From: Prevotella sp.
Lineage (GTDB): Bacteria > Bacteroidota > Bacteroidia > Bacteroidales > Bacteroidaceae
Direction: 5' to 3'
DNA: 64,000 nt
Assembly: GCA_017934525.1 (NCBI GenBank)
Contig: JAGBJJ010000011.1
Coordinates: 1-64,000 of the forward strand
Below are positions 51,001-60,011 of this stretch, piece after piece; position 1 is the first letter of the stretch, and each line of letters starts with the position of its first letter. The position numbers and the translations under genes were made by a program. Below the pieces are notes generated by a model that searched no databases, was not told the DNA's origin, and saw only the letters and a list, made by a program, of their open reading frames with translations.

Positions 51001-51041
51001 TCACCGCCACTTATACATTTGGCGTGCAGGTAAACTTCTAA
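48033..51041 (+). CDS. SusC/RagA-type TonB-linked outer membrane protein
   Basis: A 1002-residue SusC-family importer. A signal peptide (MGKFFKTLAVALLIPMTSLA) is followed by the carboxypeptidase-like domain (24-100; GQVLDEYGDPVIGATVRLAG), a TonB-box-like stretch around VVIGYGVSKSKDLTSPIETV, the plug domain (about 115-215; VRGLGSFGSTTPLYVVDGM, then NNSDIEELAILKDASASAIY and GVRAANGVVIITTKKGR) and the barrel. It forms the pore over which the SusD lipoprotein closes, importing oligosaccharides across the outer membrane. It is first in the glycan locus and lies behind the only strong promoter there. Confidence 0.96.
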   Translation: MGKFFKTLAVALLIPMTSLAQSNGVKGQVLDEYGDPVIGATVRLAGSTTDGTITDIDGNYVLSGAKSGDVLTITYVGMKPQTLKVSSGVMNVRLEADALALEETVVIGYGVSKSKDLTSPIETVKAAEIATVPSSSPMAALQGKVAGVNVVNSGAPGAGPTVTVRGLGSFGSTTPLYVVDGMFYDNINFLNNSDIEELAILKDASASAIYGVRAANGVVIITTKKGRKNEEAKISYEGYVGFQKATNVLKMANSSQYAQMLRETGISDYNDMLQQSISHYGGNFERNEYGADTNWYDELLRTAVITNHSLNIVGGTERASYGVGMSYLDQEGILDTDNNYRRLNFRGNIDYKATSWLTVGMNAVFSINTWELPNNRAWQQAYNMPGIFPVYDAATADIYTDGYASPNTIGVSNNFYNPVATANLYDSQNRSYQVLSNFYADLQLLPQRLNLRTSFSYDYTGLRATAFTPKYNIGTVQRTTNTQLTKSTSNFNNYIWDNTLTYTDEWGAHGLTAMLGTSMRQERYDFLTGTAQNVPDGQKSWKYLSLGDTEGIIVDDDGYRYRGLSYFGRVAYNYAHRYLLTVTFRADGSSKYNDKWGYFPSVGAAWVVSDEPFMKDVGFIDFLKLRASWGKLGNDRGIASAGYASATPGRSVFGNSVLDGYINGSNFSWLGWEVVKETNIGVSFATLKNRLTLDVDFYNRITDNAIIAPTRPMQNVSIAGNWAEILNRGLDVNIGWSDRVGKDFSYQIGANMSYLHNRVHSLKDGINMLIGGKTVQKVGEKMNSYYGYKVIGIYQTPEQVAADPIAVANGLQPGDFIYEDTNDDGELNGLDKQTLGSYVPDVTYGFSLAAQWRAFDFSMSFYGQAGGELWNRKRALRYAAQNYNFDLAQYDDRWTGAGSTNEHPSAAALMRSWNIGDSQNASYFVESSDFFRIQNINLGYTFKNIQIGSYTLPSLRISATADRPWTTFKAHSFTPELTDAEGWDTEVYPLTATYTFGVQVNF

Positions 51042-51096
51042 GCTCAGAGACCACAAACCAAATAACAGTACCCATAACAATAATAGCACAACGATT

Positions 51097-52596
51097 ATGA
51101 AACTTATCACGAAGTCATTATTATATATGCTGCCAGCATCGATGATGCTCACCCTCGGCAGTTGCTCGGAATACATCGACATCGATACCGAGAAGACTCT
51201 CGACATCGCGGCCATCGACTATACCGCCACGGAGAACATGTATGAGCCTGTGGTGGGCTGCTACCAGCGCCTGCGCGACCAAGGCATGCACTGGGCCAAC
51301 GCTATGATCTGGATGGGCCGCGACGACGACATGAGTTCCGGACGTGCCGACGACCAGGGCGACGCCCTCAAGTTCGGATATCCCGGCAGCTATGCCAATC
51401 CCAGCGCCTTCTGGGCGGTGGGCAACCTCTGGGTGACGATGTACAACATCATCATCGACTGCAACTCAAACCTCGAGGCACTTGACAACTATGGCAACAA
51501 CCTCACCGAGGGCTCGGCCGACTACCGGAAGTACATGGGCTACCGCGGCGAGATTCGCACCATACGCGCCTGGGCCTACTATCACCTGACCGACTTCTTC
51601 GGCCCTTGTGTCATCTATGCCAACAACGACCAGGTGTCGTTCCGCCGAAGCACCGTCGACAAAGTCTACGACTATATCATCTACGAGCTGCAGGAAGCCA
51701 TCCCCCACATGGAGGCCTGCCGTCCCAACCAGGCCAGCCATCAGGGGGCCTTCACCAAGTACACGGCTGAGGCCCTGGCTGCCCGCGTGGCGCTGATGCA
51801 GGGCAACTATGCCTTGGTAGAACAGTTCACTGATGACATCATCCAGAATGGCGGCTTCAGCCTCTACCCCGACTACTACCAGCTGTTCAAGATTCCCGGA
51901 AAACTCTGCGACGAGTCGCTCATGGAAGTGCAGGTGACCGACTTCGGCAACGACAGCGGCGACTATGTCGGTGTCGACCAATGGTTCAACTTCCGCGGTG
52001 CCGGGCTGAGCGAGCCCGATGGCAGTTGGCTGATGGGCGGTTGGACCTTCATGCGCTATAGTCCCGCCTTCCTGAAATGGACTGACGACCGTGGCGAGAA
52101 AGTGCGCCGCCAGACCAGCTTCCTCGTGGCCGGCGAAACGACACCTGAGGGCGCCGTCGTCAACGGCACGCTCGACCCCACCGCTCTCATCGGCGAAATC
52201 TACGATGGCAAGGGCTATCTGCCCCTCAACCAAATGACCGGCAACTCACGCGACTGGGGCCGCAACAACAACGTGCGCATCATCCGCTATGCCGAGGTGC
52301 TGCTCATGAATGCCGAGGCTAAGGTGCGCCAGGGCAAGAACGGCGACCAGCCCTTCAACCTGGTGCGGCAGCGGGCCGAGATGCCTGCGCTGAGCGGTGT
52401 CACCGCCAATCAGATTCTCGATGAGCGTCGCATGGAGCTCTGTGGCGAGTGGGGCCTGCGCTATGCCGACCTGCGCCGCACGGGTCTGGCAGAGAGCGTG
52501 CTCGGCAAGTATGGCTGGAGTGAGGCCGCCCGCTACGTAGACATACCCTCCAACCAAGTGCTGCTGACGCCCGAACTGGCCGAAGAGCCTATGTAG
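51097..52596 (+). CDS. SusD/RagB-type outer membrane lipoprotein
   Basis: A 499-residue surface lipoprotein (lipobox GSCS, Cys23) of the RagB/SusD family, the glycan-binding lid of the SusC importer. The N-terminus EYIDIDTEKTLDIAAIDYTA and the helical TPR-like part with GEIRTIRAWAYYHLTDFFGP (the RaxAYxxLxxxfG pattern) are characteristic. LIYADVLLMNAEAK-type ending appears as IIRYAEVLLMNAEAKVRQGK, and RRMELCGEWGLRYADLRRTG near the C-terminus matches the family. It is 55 bases after susC. Confidence 0.95.
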   Translation: MKLITKSLLYMLPASMMLTLGSCSEYIDIDTEKTLDIAAIDYTATENMYEPVVGCYQRLRDQGMHWANAMIWMGRDDDMSSGRADDQGDALKFGYPGSYANPSAFWAVGNLWVTMYNIIIDCNSNLEALDNYGNNLTEGSADYRKYMGYRGEIRTIRAWAYYHLTDFFGPCVIYANNDQVSFRRSTVDKVYDYIIYELQEAIPHMEACRPNQASHQGAFTKYTAEALAARVALMQGNYALVEQFTDDIIQNGGFSLYPDYYQLFKIPGKLCDESLMEVQVTDFGNDSGDYVGVDQWFNFRGAGLSEPDGSWLMGGWTFMRYSPAFLKWTDDRGEKVRRQTSFLVAGETTPEGAVVNGTLDPTALIGEIYDGKGYLPLNQMTGNSRDWGRNNNVRIIRYAEVLLMNAEAKVRQGKNGDQPFNLVRQRAEMPALSGVTANQILDERRMELCGEWGLRYADLRRTGLAESVLGKYGWSEAARYVDIPSNQVLLTPELAEEPM

Positions 52597-52662
52597 ACCG
52601 AGGCATGAGAAACAATGTATGACGGCTTGTCGCCTATGGCGATGAAAAATGATGAATGATAA

Positions 52663-54012
52663 ATGATGAAACAACTGATATTAGCACTGCTGGCCGCGAT
52701 GCTTTTACTTTCGTGTGCCAACAATAAGACTGATGCTCCAGGCACTGCCGCCGATGCGACTACCGACCTCACCGACGAACAACTGCTCGACAGCGTGCAA
52801 CGCTGCTGTCTTGACTATATGTGGACGGGAGCCGACCCTACCTCCGGACTGGCCTACGAGCGCATACACCTCGACGGCGACTACGGCCATGAGAACCCCG
52901 CCATCGTCACCACCGGCGGCTCGGGCTTTGGCATCGCCGGACTGCTCGTCGGCATGGAGCGCGGTTGGATTGAGCGCCAGAAAGGCGTCGCTCGCTTGCA
53001 GCGCATCGTCGACTTCCTCAGTCGTGCCGACCGCTTCCACGGCGCGTGGCCGCATTGGATGATAGGTTCCACAGGCCGTGTGGCACCTTTCGGACAGAAG
53101 GACAATGGCGGAGACCTTGTCGAGACCTCATTCCTGCTTGAAGGCTTGCTCTGCGCCCGGCAGTACATGAACCGCGAGGCAGAGGCCGAACGGCTTGTTG
53201 CCGAGGGTATCGACAGCCTCTGGCGCAGCGTGGAGTTCGACTGGTACACACGTGGCGGGCAAGATGTCATCTACTGGCACTGGTCGCCACAATATGGCTG
53301 GGAGATGAACTTCCCCCTTGAAGGCTACAACGAGTGCCTCATCGTCTATGTGCTTGCAGCTGCGTCGCCAACGCATAGTGTCGGCCGCGAGGCTTACGAC
53401 AAGGGCTGGGCCCGCAGTGGCGGCATACGCAGTGAGGCGAAACCCTATGGCTATCCGCTCGACGTGAAGCACAACTTTGCCGAGGAGAAGGGCGGCCCGC
53501 TCTTTTGGGCCCATTATTCCTGGTTCGGACTCTGTCCTAAGGGGCTGAAGGACCAGTATGCCGACTACTGGCACGTCACCGCCAACCACGCCAAGGCCAA
53601 CTATGCTTACTGCCAGGAGAACCCGCATCACTATAAGGGCTACGGCCCCGACTGCTGGGGACTCACCGCCAGCTATTCACCCGACGGTTACTCTGCCCAT
53701 GCGCCTAACAACGACCTGGGCGTCATCACCCCCACGGCGGCCCTATCGTCGATGCCCTACACGCCGGAGGAGTCGATGGCGGCCCTGCGCGGATTCTTTG
53801 CCCGCCGGGCATGGCTCTGGGGCAAGTATGGCTTCTATGATGCCTTCTCCACCGATGCTTCATGGGTATTGCCCCGCTATCTGGCCATCGACCAGCTCAC
53901 CATTGCCCCGATGATTGAGAACCACCGTTCGGGGCTGCTCTGGCGGCTGTTTATGTCGTGCCCTGAGGTACAACTGGGGCTTCGGCGTCTTGGTTTCACC
54001 GTCGGGACATAA
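52663..54012 (+). CDS. GH144-like glucanase (glucoamylase family, PF10091), lipoprotein
   Basis: A 449-residue lipoprotein (lipobox LLSC, Cys18). The mature protein belongs to the PF10091 glucoamylase group, whose characterised Bacteroidetes members are GH144 endo-beta-1,2-glucanases; the name glucoamylase is misleading. Conserved blocks are TGGSGFGIAGLLVGMERGW, NGGDLVETSFLLEGLLCARQ, WHWSPQYGWEMNFPLEGYNE, LIVYVLAAASP, GGPLFWAHYSWFGL and TPTAALSSMPYTPEESMAAL. It would cut the glucan at the surface for SusC/D. The start at 52663 or 52666 (MM) cannot be resolved. The catalytic acid residues cannot be assigned from sequence alone. Confidence 0.85.
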   Translation: MMKQLILALLAAMLLLSCANNKTDAPGTAADATTDLTDEQLLDSVQRCCLDYMWTGADPTSGLAYERIHLDGDYGHENPAIVTTGGSGFGIAGLLVGMERGWIERQKGVARLQRIVDFLSRADRFHGAWPHWMIGSTGRVAPFGQKDNGGDLVETSFLLEGLLCARQYMNREAEAERLVAEGIDSLWRSVEFDWYTRGGQDVIYWHWSPQYGWEMNFPLEGYNECLIVYVLAAASPTHSVGREAYDKGWARSGGIRSEAKPYGYPLDVKHNFAEEKGGPLFWAHYSWFGLCPKGLKDQYADYWHVTANHAKANYAYCQENPHHYKGYGPDCWGLTASYSPDGYSAHAPNNDLGVITPTAALSSMPYTPEESMAALRGFFARRAWLWGKYGFYDAFSTDASWVLPRYLAIDQLTIAPMIENHRSGLLWRLFMSCPEVQLGLRRLGFTVGT

Positions 54013-54070
54013 TAATTTCTGTCTTTCATAGTTATATTAAGTATGAACACGAACTCTGAACTATAAAAAT

Positions 54071-57000
54071 ATGAAAAGAATATTCATCATGGCACTTGCC
54101 TTAGTCGCCGTCATGACGAGTGCAGGAGCGACAAAGGCAAAGCGTACTAAACAACAATCCAGACCCGCGGTGGAAATGAATGTCTTCATCGACGAGCTGA
54201 TGAGCCGCATGACGCTCGAGGAGAAGATAGGACAGCTGAACCTGCCAGTCACAGGCGGCATCGTCACCGGGCAGGCAAAGTCGAGCGACGTGGCAGCACT
54301 GATAAGGCAGGGGCGCGTGGGCGGACTGTTTAATCTGAAAGGCGTAGCCAACATCCGCGACGTGCAGCGCATCGCCGTCGAGGAGAGCCGCCTGGGCATT
54401 CCCCTCATCTTCGGCATGGATGTCATCCACGGCTATGAGACGGTGTTTCCCATTCCCTTGGCACTGTCGTGCACATGGGACATGGAAGCCGTGGAACGCT
54501 CTGCCCGCATTGCCGCCCTTGAGGCCACGGCCGACGGCATCTCGTGGACCTTCTCGCCAATGGTCGACATCTGCCACGACGCCCGCTGGGGCCGCATCAG
54601 CGAGGGCAGCGGCGAGGATTCCTACCTGGGCAGTCGCATTGCAGAAGCCATGGTGCGCGGCTACCAGCAGCAGGACCTCAGCGACAGTCGCTCGATGATG
54701 GCCTGCGTGAAGCACTTTGCCCTCTACGGCGCACCTGAGGCTGGGCGCGAATATAACACGGTCGACATGAGTCGTTGGCGCATGTACAATGAGTATTTCC
54801 CGCCTTACAAGGCAGCCTTCGACGCCGGTGCCGGCAGTGCAATGGCCAGTTTCAACATCGTCGACGGCATTCCAGCCACTGGCAACCGCTGGCTGCAGAC
54901 CGAGGTGCTGCGCCATCAGTGGGGCTTCGAGGGCTTTGTCGTCACCGACTATACCGGCATTGCAGAGATGACGCCCCACGGCATGGGCGACCTCAAGGCC
55001 GCGAGCGCACTGGCCCTGAAGGCTGGCATCGACATGGACATGGTGTCGGGGGGCTTTTCGGGCACGCTGACACAGTCGCTCAGCGACGGCACCGTCAGCC
55101 AAGCCGACATCGACACAGCCTGCCGCCGCATTCTGGAGGCCAAGTTCAAGCTCGGACTCTTCGACGACCCCTACCGCTACTGCGACCTGAAACGCCCGGC
55201 GCGCGATATCTATAACGCCGCCAACCGTGCCGAGGCCCGCCGCATTGCCACCGAGAGCTTCGTGCTGCTGAAGAACGAAAGCCAGCTGCTGCCCCTGCAG
55301 CGCAACCGCCGCGTGGCACTCATCGGCCCTCTGGCCGACACCCGAGCCAATATGCCTGGCACATGGAGCGTGGCCGCTGCCAGCGAGAAATACCGTACGC
55401 TACGCGAAGCCATGACCGACGCCGTGGGCAAACAGAACCTGCGCTATGCCAAAGGCTGCAACCTGATGTACGATGCCAAGGCCGAGGCCGACGCCACAAT
55501 GTTCGGCCGCGAGATGCGCGACAACCGTCCGTCCGAGGAGATGCTTCAGGAGGCTCTGCAGGCAGCCCAGTGGAGCGACGTCATCGTCTTTGCCGGCGGC
55601 GAGTCGAGCGAGATGAGCGGCGAATGCTCAGCCCGCGTGGGTATCGACATGCCAGATGCGCAGCGCGACCTGCTTGAGGCCCTGTTGCTCACTGGCAAGC
55701 CCATCGTGCTGCTGAACTTCTCTGGCCGTCCGATGATTCTGAACTGGGAGACTGAGCATCTGCCTGCCATCCTCGAGGTATGGTTCGGCGGCAGTGAGAC
55801 GGCCGACGCCATCTGCGACGTGGTATTCGGTGATGTCAGTCCCTCCGGCAAACTCACCACTTCGTTTCCCCGCCATGTGGGCCAGCTGCCGATGAGCTAT
55901 TCCTATTATAACACCGGCCGGCCGCTGCAGGGCTCCGACTTTGAGAAGTTCCGCAGCTGCTACATGGACGTGCCCAATACGCCACTCTATCCCTTCGGCT
56001 ACGGCCTGAGCTACACCACGTTCAGCTACGGTCAGCTGCATCTCTCACAGCCTACCATGACCGAGGTTGACACTCTGCGTGCCACCGTCACCGTGACCAA
56101 CACCGGCAACCGTGAGGGCACCGAGGTGGTGCAGCTCTATGTGCGCGACGTGGTGGGCAGCACCGTACGCCCCATGAAGGAGCTGAAGGGCTTTGAGCGC
56201 ATCACGCTCCGCCCAGGCGAGAGTCGCGAGGTGAGCTTCGCCGTCACGGTTGACCTGCTGCGCTACTATCGTCCGGCCCAAGGCCCGACGCCCGACGGCA
56301 GCGGCATGGAGTTCGTGGCCGAGCCCGGCGAGTTTCAGCTCATGGTGGGCACCGACAGCGAGCACTTGCAGACCGCAGCGTTCACCCTTACCGGCCCGCA
56401 GCGTCGCAGCATCCTGGCCATCGGCAACTCGTTCAGCGAGGACGCCGTGGAGCAGTATCTGTGGGAGATAGCCCGCGAGAAAGGCTACGACCTGACCATC
56501 GGCAATCTCTACATCGGCGGCTGCTCACTGGAGCGCCATGCCATGAATGTGCGCCACAACACAGCCGACTATGCCTACCGCAAGGTGGTGAACGGCCGCA
56601 AGACCGACCAGCCCCACTACACCATCCACGGTGCCCTGGCCGACGGTCCCTGGGACTACGTCACCTTTCAGCAGGCCTCGCACTACAGCGGACAGCCGCA
56701 GACCTACGAGCCCTGGCTTACGGAGCTCATCGACTCTGTGCGCCACCACACCGATGCCCGGCTGCTATGGCATGCCACGTGGGCCTATGCCCAGGATTCC
56801 GACCATGGCGGCTTTGCCAACTACGACCGCTCGCAGCAGCAGATGTATGACGCCATCAACCAGACCGTTGCCTCGACCGTGGTGCCCCACGGGTTCAGTG
56901 GCATAATTCCCGTCGGGCGTGCCATTCAGCTGGCCCGCCAGACGCCGCTCGGCGACACACTGTGCCGCGACGGTTTCCACCTGAACCTGCTCTACGGACG

Positions 57001-57142
57001 CTACTGTGCCGCCCTCGTGTGGGCTGAAAAGCTGTTGGGCCTCGATGCCCGACAGGTGAACTGGAAGCCACAGGGCGTCACGTCGGCCCAGGCTGGCTTT
57101 GTACGCGAGGTTGCCCACCAAGCCGTCAGCACGGTCAACTAA
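54071..57142 (+). CDS. GH3 beta-glucosidase fused to C-terminal SGNH hydrolase domain
   Basis: A 1023-residue exported enzyme with two parts. Residues about 30-770 are a full GH3: (beta/alpha)8 barrel with GRISEGSGEDSYLG (175-188), nucleophile Asp293 in VVTDYTGI, the alpha/beta sandwich with the candidate acid-base Glu in GGESSEMSGECSARVGID, and a fibronectin-III-like domain (TVTNTGNREGTEVVQLYVRD). Residues about 778-1023 form an SGNH-type (DUF4886-like) domain with ILAIGNSFSEDAVEQYLWEI as block I (Ser in GNSFS) and RDGFHLNLLYG as block V (Asp-His). The GH3 part probably cleaves short beta-glucans; the SGNH part may remove acyl groups. It follows the GH144-like gene. Confidence 0.9.
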   Translation: MKRIFIMALALVAVMTSAGATKAKRTKQQSRPAVEMNVFIDELMSRMTLEEKIGQLNLPVTGGIVTGQAKSSDVAALIRQGRVGGLFNLKGVANIRDVQRIAVEESRLGIPLIFGMDVIHGYETVFPIPLALSCTWDMEAVERSARIAALEATADGISWTFSPMVDICHDARWGRISEGSGEDSYLGSRIAEAMVRGYQQQDLSDSRSMMACVKHFALYGAPEAGREYNTVDMSRWRMYNEYFPPYKAAFDAGAGSAMASFNIVDGIPATGNRWLQTEVLRHQWGFEGFVVTDYTGIAEMTPHGMGDLKAASALALKAGIDMDMVSGGFSGTLTQSLSDGTVSQADIDTACRRILEAKFKLGLFDDPYRYCDLKRPARDIYNAANRAEARRIATESFVLLKNESQLLPLQRNRRVALIGPLADTRANMPGTWSVAAASEKYRTLREAMTDAVGKQNLRYAKGCNLMYDAKAEADATMFGREMRDNRPSEEMLQEALQAAQWSDVIVFAGGESSEMSGECSARVGIDMPDAQRDLLEALLLTGKPIVLLNFSGRPMILNWETEHLPAILEVWFGGSETADAICDVVFGDVSPSGKLTTSFPRHVGQLPMSYSYYNTGRPLQGSDFEKFRSCYMDVPNTPLYPFGYGLSYTTFSYGQLHLSQPTMTEVDTLRATVTVTNTGNREGTEVVQLYVRDVVGSTVRPMKELKGFERITLRPGESREVSFAVTVDLLRYYRPAQGPTPDGSGMEFVAEPGEFQLMVGTDSEHLQTAAFTLTGPQRRSILAIGNSFSEDAVEQYLWEIAREKGYDLTIGNLYIGGCSLERHAMNVRHNTADYAYRKVVNGRKTDQPHYTIHGALADGPWDYVTFQQASHYSGQPQTYEPWLTELIDSVRHHTDARLLWHATWAYAQDSDHGGFANYDRSQQQMYDAINQTVASTVVPHGFSGIIPVGRAIQLARQTPLGDTLCRDGFHLNLLYGRYCAALVWAEKLLGLDARQVNWKPQGVTSAQAGFVREVAHQAVSTVN

Positions 57143-57164
57143 CTTCACTTTCAAACGAAGGAGC

Positions 57165-60011
57165 ATGCACCCCATCAGGCATATCACGGCATTTATCACC
57201 CTGCTCCTGCTGGTCCTCGGCGGCCGGCAGCAGGTGTGGGCTGCATCGTTCCGCCCACTTTTATTCAATTACACCACCGCCGACTATGGTTCTGATGCCA
57301 GTCTGCAGAACTGGGACATCACGCAAGATGCCGACGGGGTGATGTTTATAGCCAACAACTCGTGTGTGCTGCGCTACGACGGTTTTAGCTGGCAGCACAT
57401 CGACCCTACGGGGGCCGGTGCCACCATACGTTCCATCTGCAGCGCAGGCCGCCGCATCTACATCGGACTGCATGAGGAACTGGGGTTCCTTGAGCCCGAT
57501 GCCTACGGCAACTATCACTATGAGCCCCTCATCAGCTCGAGCCTCAGCCACTCGGGGCTCACGCTGAAACGCGACGACGAGGTGTGGAACATCTGCCGGC
57601 TGCAGTCTGGCGAGATGGTCTTCCAGACTTTCTCGGCCGTCTATGTCTTCGACGGCACTACCATCCGGCAGGTAAACCATGGCGCCAGTTTTCCCCTTTT
57701 TGTTTTCTCGCTCGGCGACGACCTCTACATACAGGCCGCCGGTGGCGACTTGCTGCGTGCCGGCAAAGGCCAGACCGTGAGTGTGGCAAGCCGCAGTGCA
57801 CTGGCTGCCGACGACGTGATGGGCATCAGCCGCACACCCGACGGCCGGCTGCTGGCCGTCACCACCCGCCATGGCATCTTCTCGCTCGACGGTCATGGTC
57901 AGGCAGTCAGCGTAGCCACCGAGGCCGATGCCCTGCTCACGAGCGGCATAGTGAACCGTGTCTGCACCACCCGTCAGGGCCTTCTCGTCGTAGGTACCAT
58001 CCGCGAGGGAGTGGTCTGCATCGGCAATGACGGTCGGCTGTTGTGGCATTACGACACCGCAAGCGGACTGAACAACGACTGTGTGCTGCGCCTGCTTACC
58101 GATGCCGACGACAATGTGTGGGTGTGCATGGACAATGGCGTGGCTCTCGTGGCCAATGGCAGCCCCTACACCTGCCTGACCTCCAAGGCCGATGCCATCG
58201 GAATGGTTTATGGCCTCAACATCAGCGACAACAATCTCTACATTGCTACCAACCAAGGCGTCTATCGCACCACATTAGACTGCGACGCCCCCATGACGAT
58301 GATGAGCGGCACCGAGGGCCAGAACTGGCACCTCACACTCATCGGCAGCACCCTCTTCGCCGGCAACAATGTCACAACGCTGATGATGAACGGCGGGCAC
58401 TTCGCCCCCCTCGGCGGCAATGAGAGCAGCACCTGCATGCGGTTGGGCACCGACGCGCAGGGCCAACCCTTCATCATCGAGTCAACCTACGCCCGCCTCC
58501 ACGTCTATCGTCAGCGCGACGGCCAGTGGCAGGGCCCCGATATGGTGGAGGGGTTCCGCCATCCTCTGCGCCAGATAGCTACCGATGCCGACGGCACCCT
58601 CTGGGGAGCCGACATGAACCGCGGCGTCTATCACATCCGCCTGAGCCGCGACCTGCACAGCGTGGAGTATGCCGACTACTACGGCAGCATCGACTCGCTC
58701 AGTGCGCGCTGCTTCGTCACCCGTCTGGAAGACCGTGTGGTGTTCAACAACGGTCGGCGGCTCTACGTGTGGCAAGCAGACAAAAAAGCCTTCGAACCGT
58801 TTGACGACCTCAACCGCCTGCTGCCCGACGCCTCCGACGTCATCAACATTGTTTCCTCCACCGACGGTCGGCAGTGGGTGTGTGGCAAGAAAGGCTACAC
58901 ACTGCTCGAGAAGGAGGCTGACCGCCAGTGGCACATTGTACGCCGCATCCCGACGTCGCTCTTCGGGCTGCAGGGCAACGATGTCGGCGCCACGGTCTTC
59001 GAATATGGCGATTGCGCCTATTTCAACCTGTCAGACGCCATTGTATGTTTCAACCCCACGTCAGCCCGGCTGCCGCGCCGCCAGCCCGCACTGCGGCTCC
59101 ACAAGGCCACTTTCACCGACCTACAGGGCAGCCATCGCGAGCTGAGCACCGCCGCCCTCAGCGCCGGCCACACAGAAGTAGACGGCAACCTGACGCTGCA
59201 GTACTCCTATCCACTCTATCTGTCTGACGCCGTGGAGTTCCGCTTCACCGTGAGCGGACCCGAGGTATTCACCGTCAGCAGTCGCGAGCCCGTGCTCCAT
59301 CTGCCCAACCTGCATGCCGGCGGCGCCTACGAGGTAACCACCGAGGTTGTAGACAGCGAAGGCAACGTCGTGGCCTCTGACACCGTCAGCTTCACCATGC
59401 CCCGCCCGTGGTATCTGCGCTGGTGGGCATTGCTCGCCTACATGATGCTCATCGTCCTCTGCAGTCTCGGCCTGGCCCGATACTTCTCGCGTCGCCAGCT
59501 GGCCCGCCAGCACCTGAAGATGCTCCAGCAGGAGCGCATCATAGCCGAACAGCAAAAGCAGCTGCTCGAGGCTGAGCTGCAGGTGAAGTCGAAGAATCTG
59601 GCCGCCATCTCACTCGAGGCCATGGTGAAGCACAATGTCATCAACAGCATCTCTGAGAGCATACGCCAGCAGCAGAAGCAGGGCCTTGTGCCCAAGAACT
59701 ACCTGAAGGCCGAGCTGGCCCGCATCCGCCAGACGGCAGGCGACGATGCGTCGTGGAATCTGTTCATGCAGAACTTCGACCTCATCCACGAGCACTTCTT
59801 CCGCAACCTGAAACAGCGCTATCCACAACTGACAATGGGCGACCTGAAACTCTGCGGTCTGCTGCGTCTGAACCTGAGCACGAAGGAGATAGCCAGCTAC
59901 ACCCATCTCTCCATCCGTGGCGTAGAGAGCGCCCGACTGAGACTGAGGCGCAAGCTCGGTCTCACGGGCGACCAAAGCCTGGTCGAGTTTCTCGTCATGT
60001 TTACACAATGA
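57165..60011 (+). CDS. Transmembrane regulator: beta-propeller sensor with LuxR-type HTH, no kinase
   Basis: A 948-residue one-protein regulator. The start at 57165 is chosen because MHPIRHITAFITLLLLVLGG is a signal-anchor and a strong GAAGGAG site precedes it; the open frame further upstream lies inside the GH3 gene. Residues about 30-650 are a periplasmic propeller of Reg_prop-type repeats (for example DADDNVWVCMDNGVALVANG), then a Y_Y_Y-type domain, a transmembrane helix near 750-770 (YMMLIVLCSLGLARYFS), a coiled coil, and a C-terminal GerE-like HTH (LSTKEIASYTHLSIRGVESA). There is no histidine kinase. It probably binds a glucan fragment and activates the locus at 47.9-57 kb. Confidence 0.9.
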   Translation: MHPIRHITAFITLLLLVLGGRQQVWAASFRPLLFNYTTADYGSDASLQNWDITQDADGVMFIANNSCVLRYDGFSWQHIDPTGAGATIRSICSAGRRIYIGLHEELGFLEPDAYGNYHYEPLISSSLSHSGLTLKRDDEVWNICRLQSGEMVFQTFSAVYVFDGTTIRQVNHGASFPLFVFSLGDDLYIQAAGGDLLRAGKGQTVSVASRSALAADDVMGISRTPDGRLLAVTTRHGIFSLDGHGQAVSVATEADALLTSGIVNRVCTTRQGLLVVGTIREGVVCIGNDGRLLWHYDTASGLNNDCVLRLLTDADDNVWVCMDNGVALVANGSPYTCLTSKADAIGMVYGLNISDNNLYIATNQGVYRTTLDCDAPMTMMSGTEGQNWHLTLIGSTLFAGNNVTTLMMNGGHFAPLGGNESSTCMRLGTDAQGQPFIIESTYARLHVYRQRDGQWQGPDMVEGFRHPLRQIATDADGTLWGADMNRGVYHIRLSRDLHSVEYADYYGSIDSLSARCFVTRLEDRVVFNNGRRLYVWQADKKAFEPFDDLNRLLPDASDVINIVSSTDGRQWVCGKKGYTLLEKEADRQWHIVRRIPTSLFGLQGNDVGATVFEYGDCAYFNLSDAIVCFNPTSARLPRRQPALRLHKATFTDLQGSHRELSTAALSAGHTEVDGNLTLQYSYPLYLSDAVEFRFTVSGPEVFTVSSREPVLHLPNLHAGGAYEVTTEVVDSEGNVVASDTVSFTMPRPWYLRWWALLAYMMLIVLCSLGLARYFSRRQLARQHLKMLQQERIIAEQQKQLLEAELQVKSKNLAAISLEAMVKHNVINSISESIRQQQKQGLVPKNYLKAELARIRQTAGDDASWNLFMQNFDLIHEHFFRNLKQRYPQLTMGDLKLCGLLRLNLSTKEIASYTHLSIRGVESARLRLRRKLGLTGDQSLVEFLVMFTQ

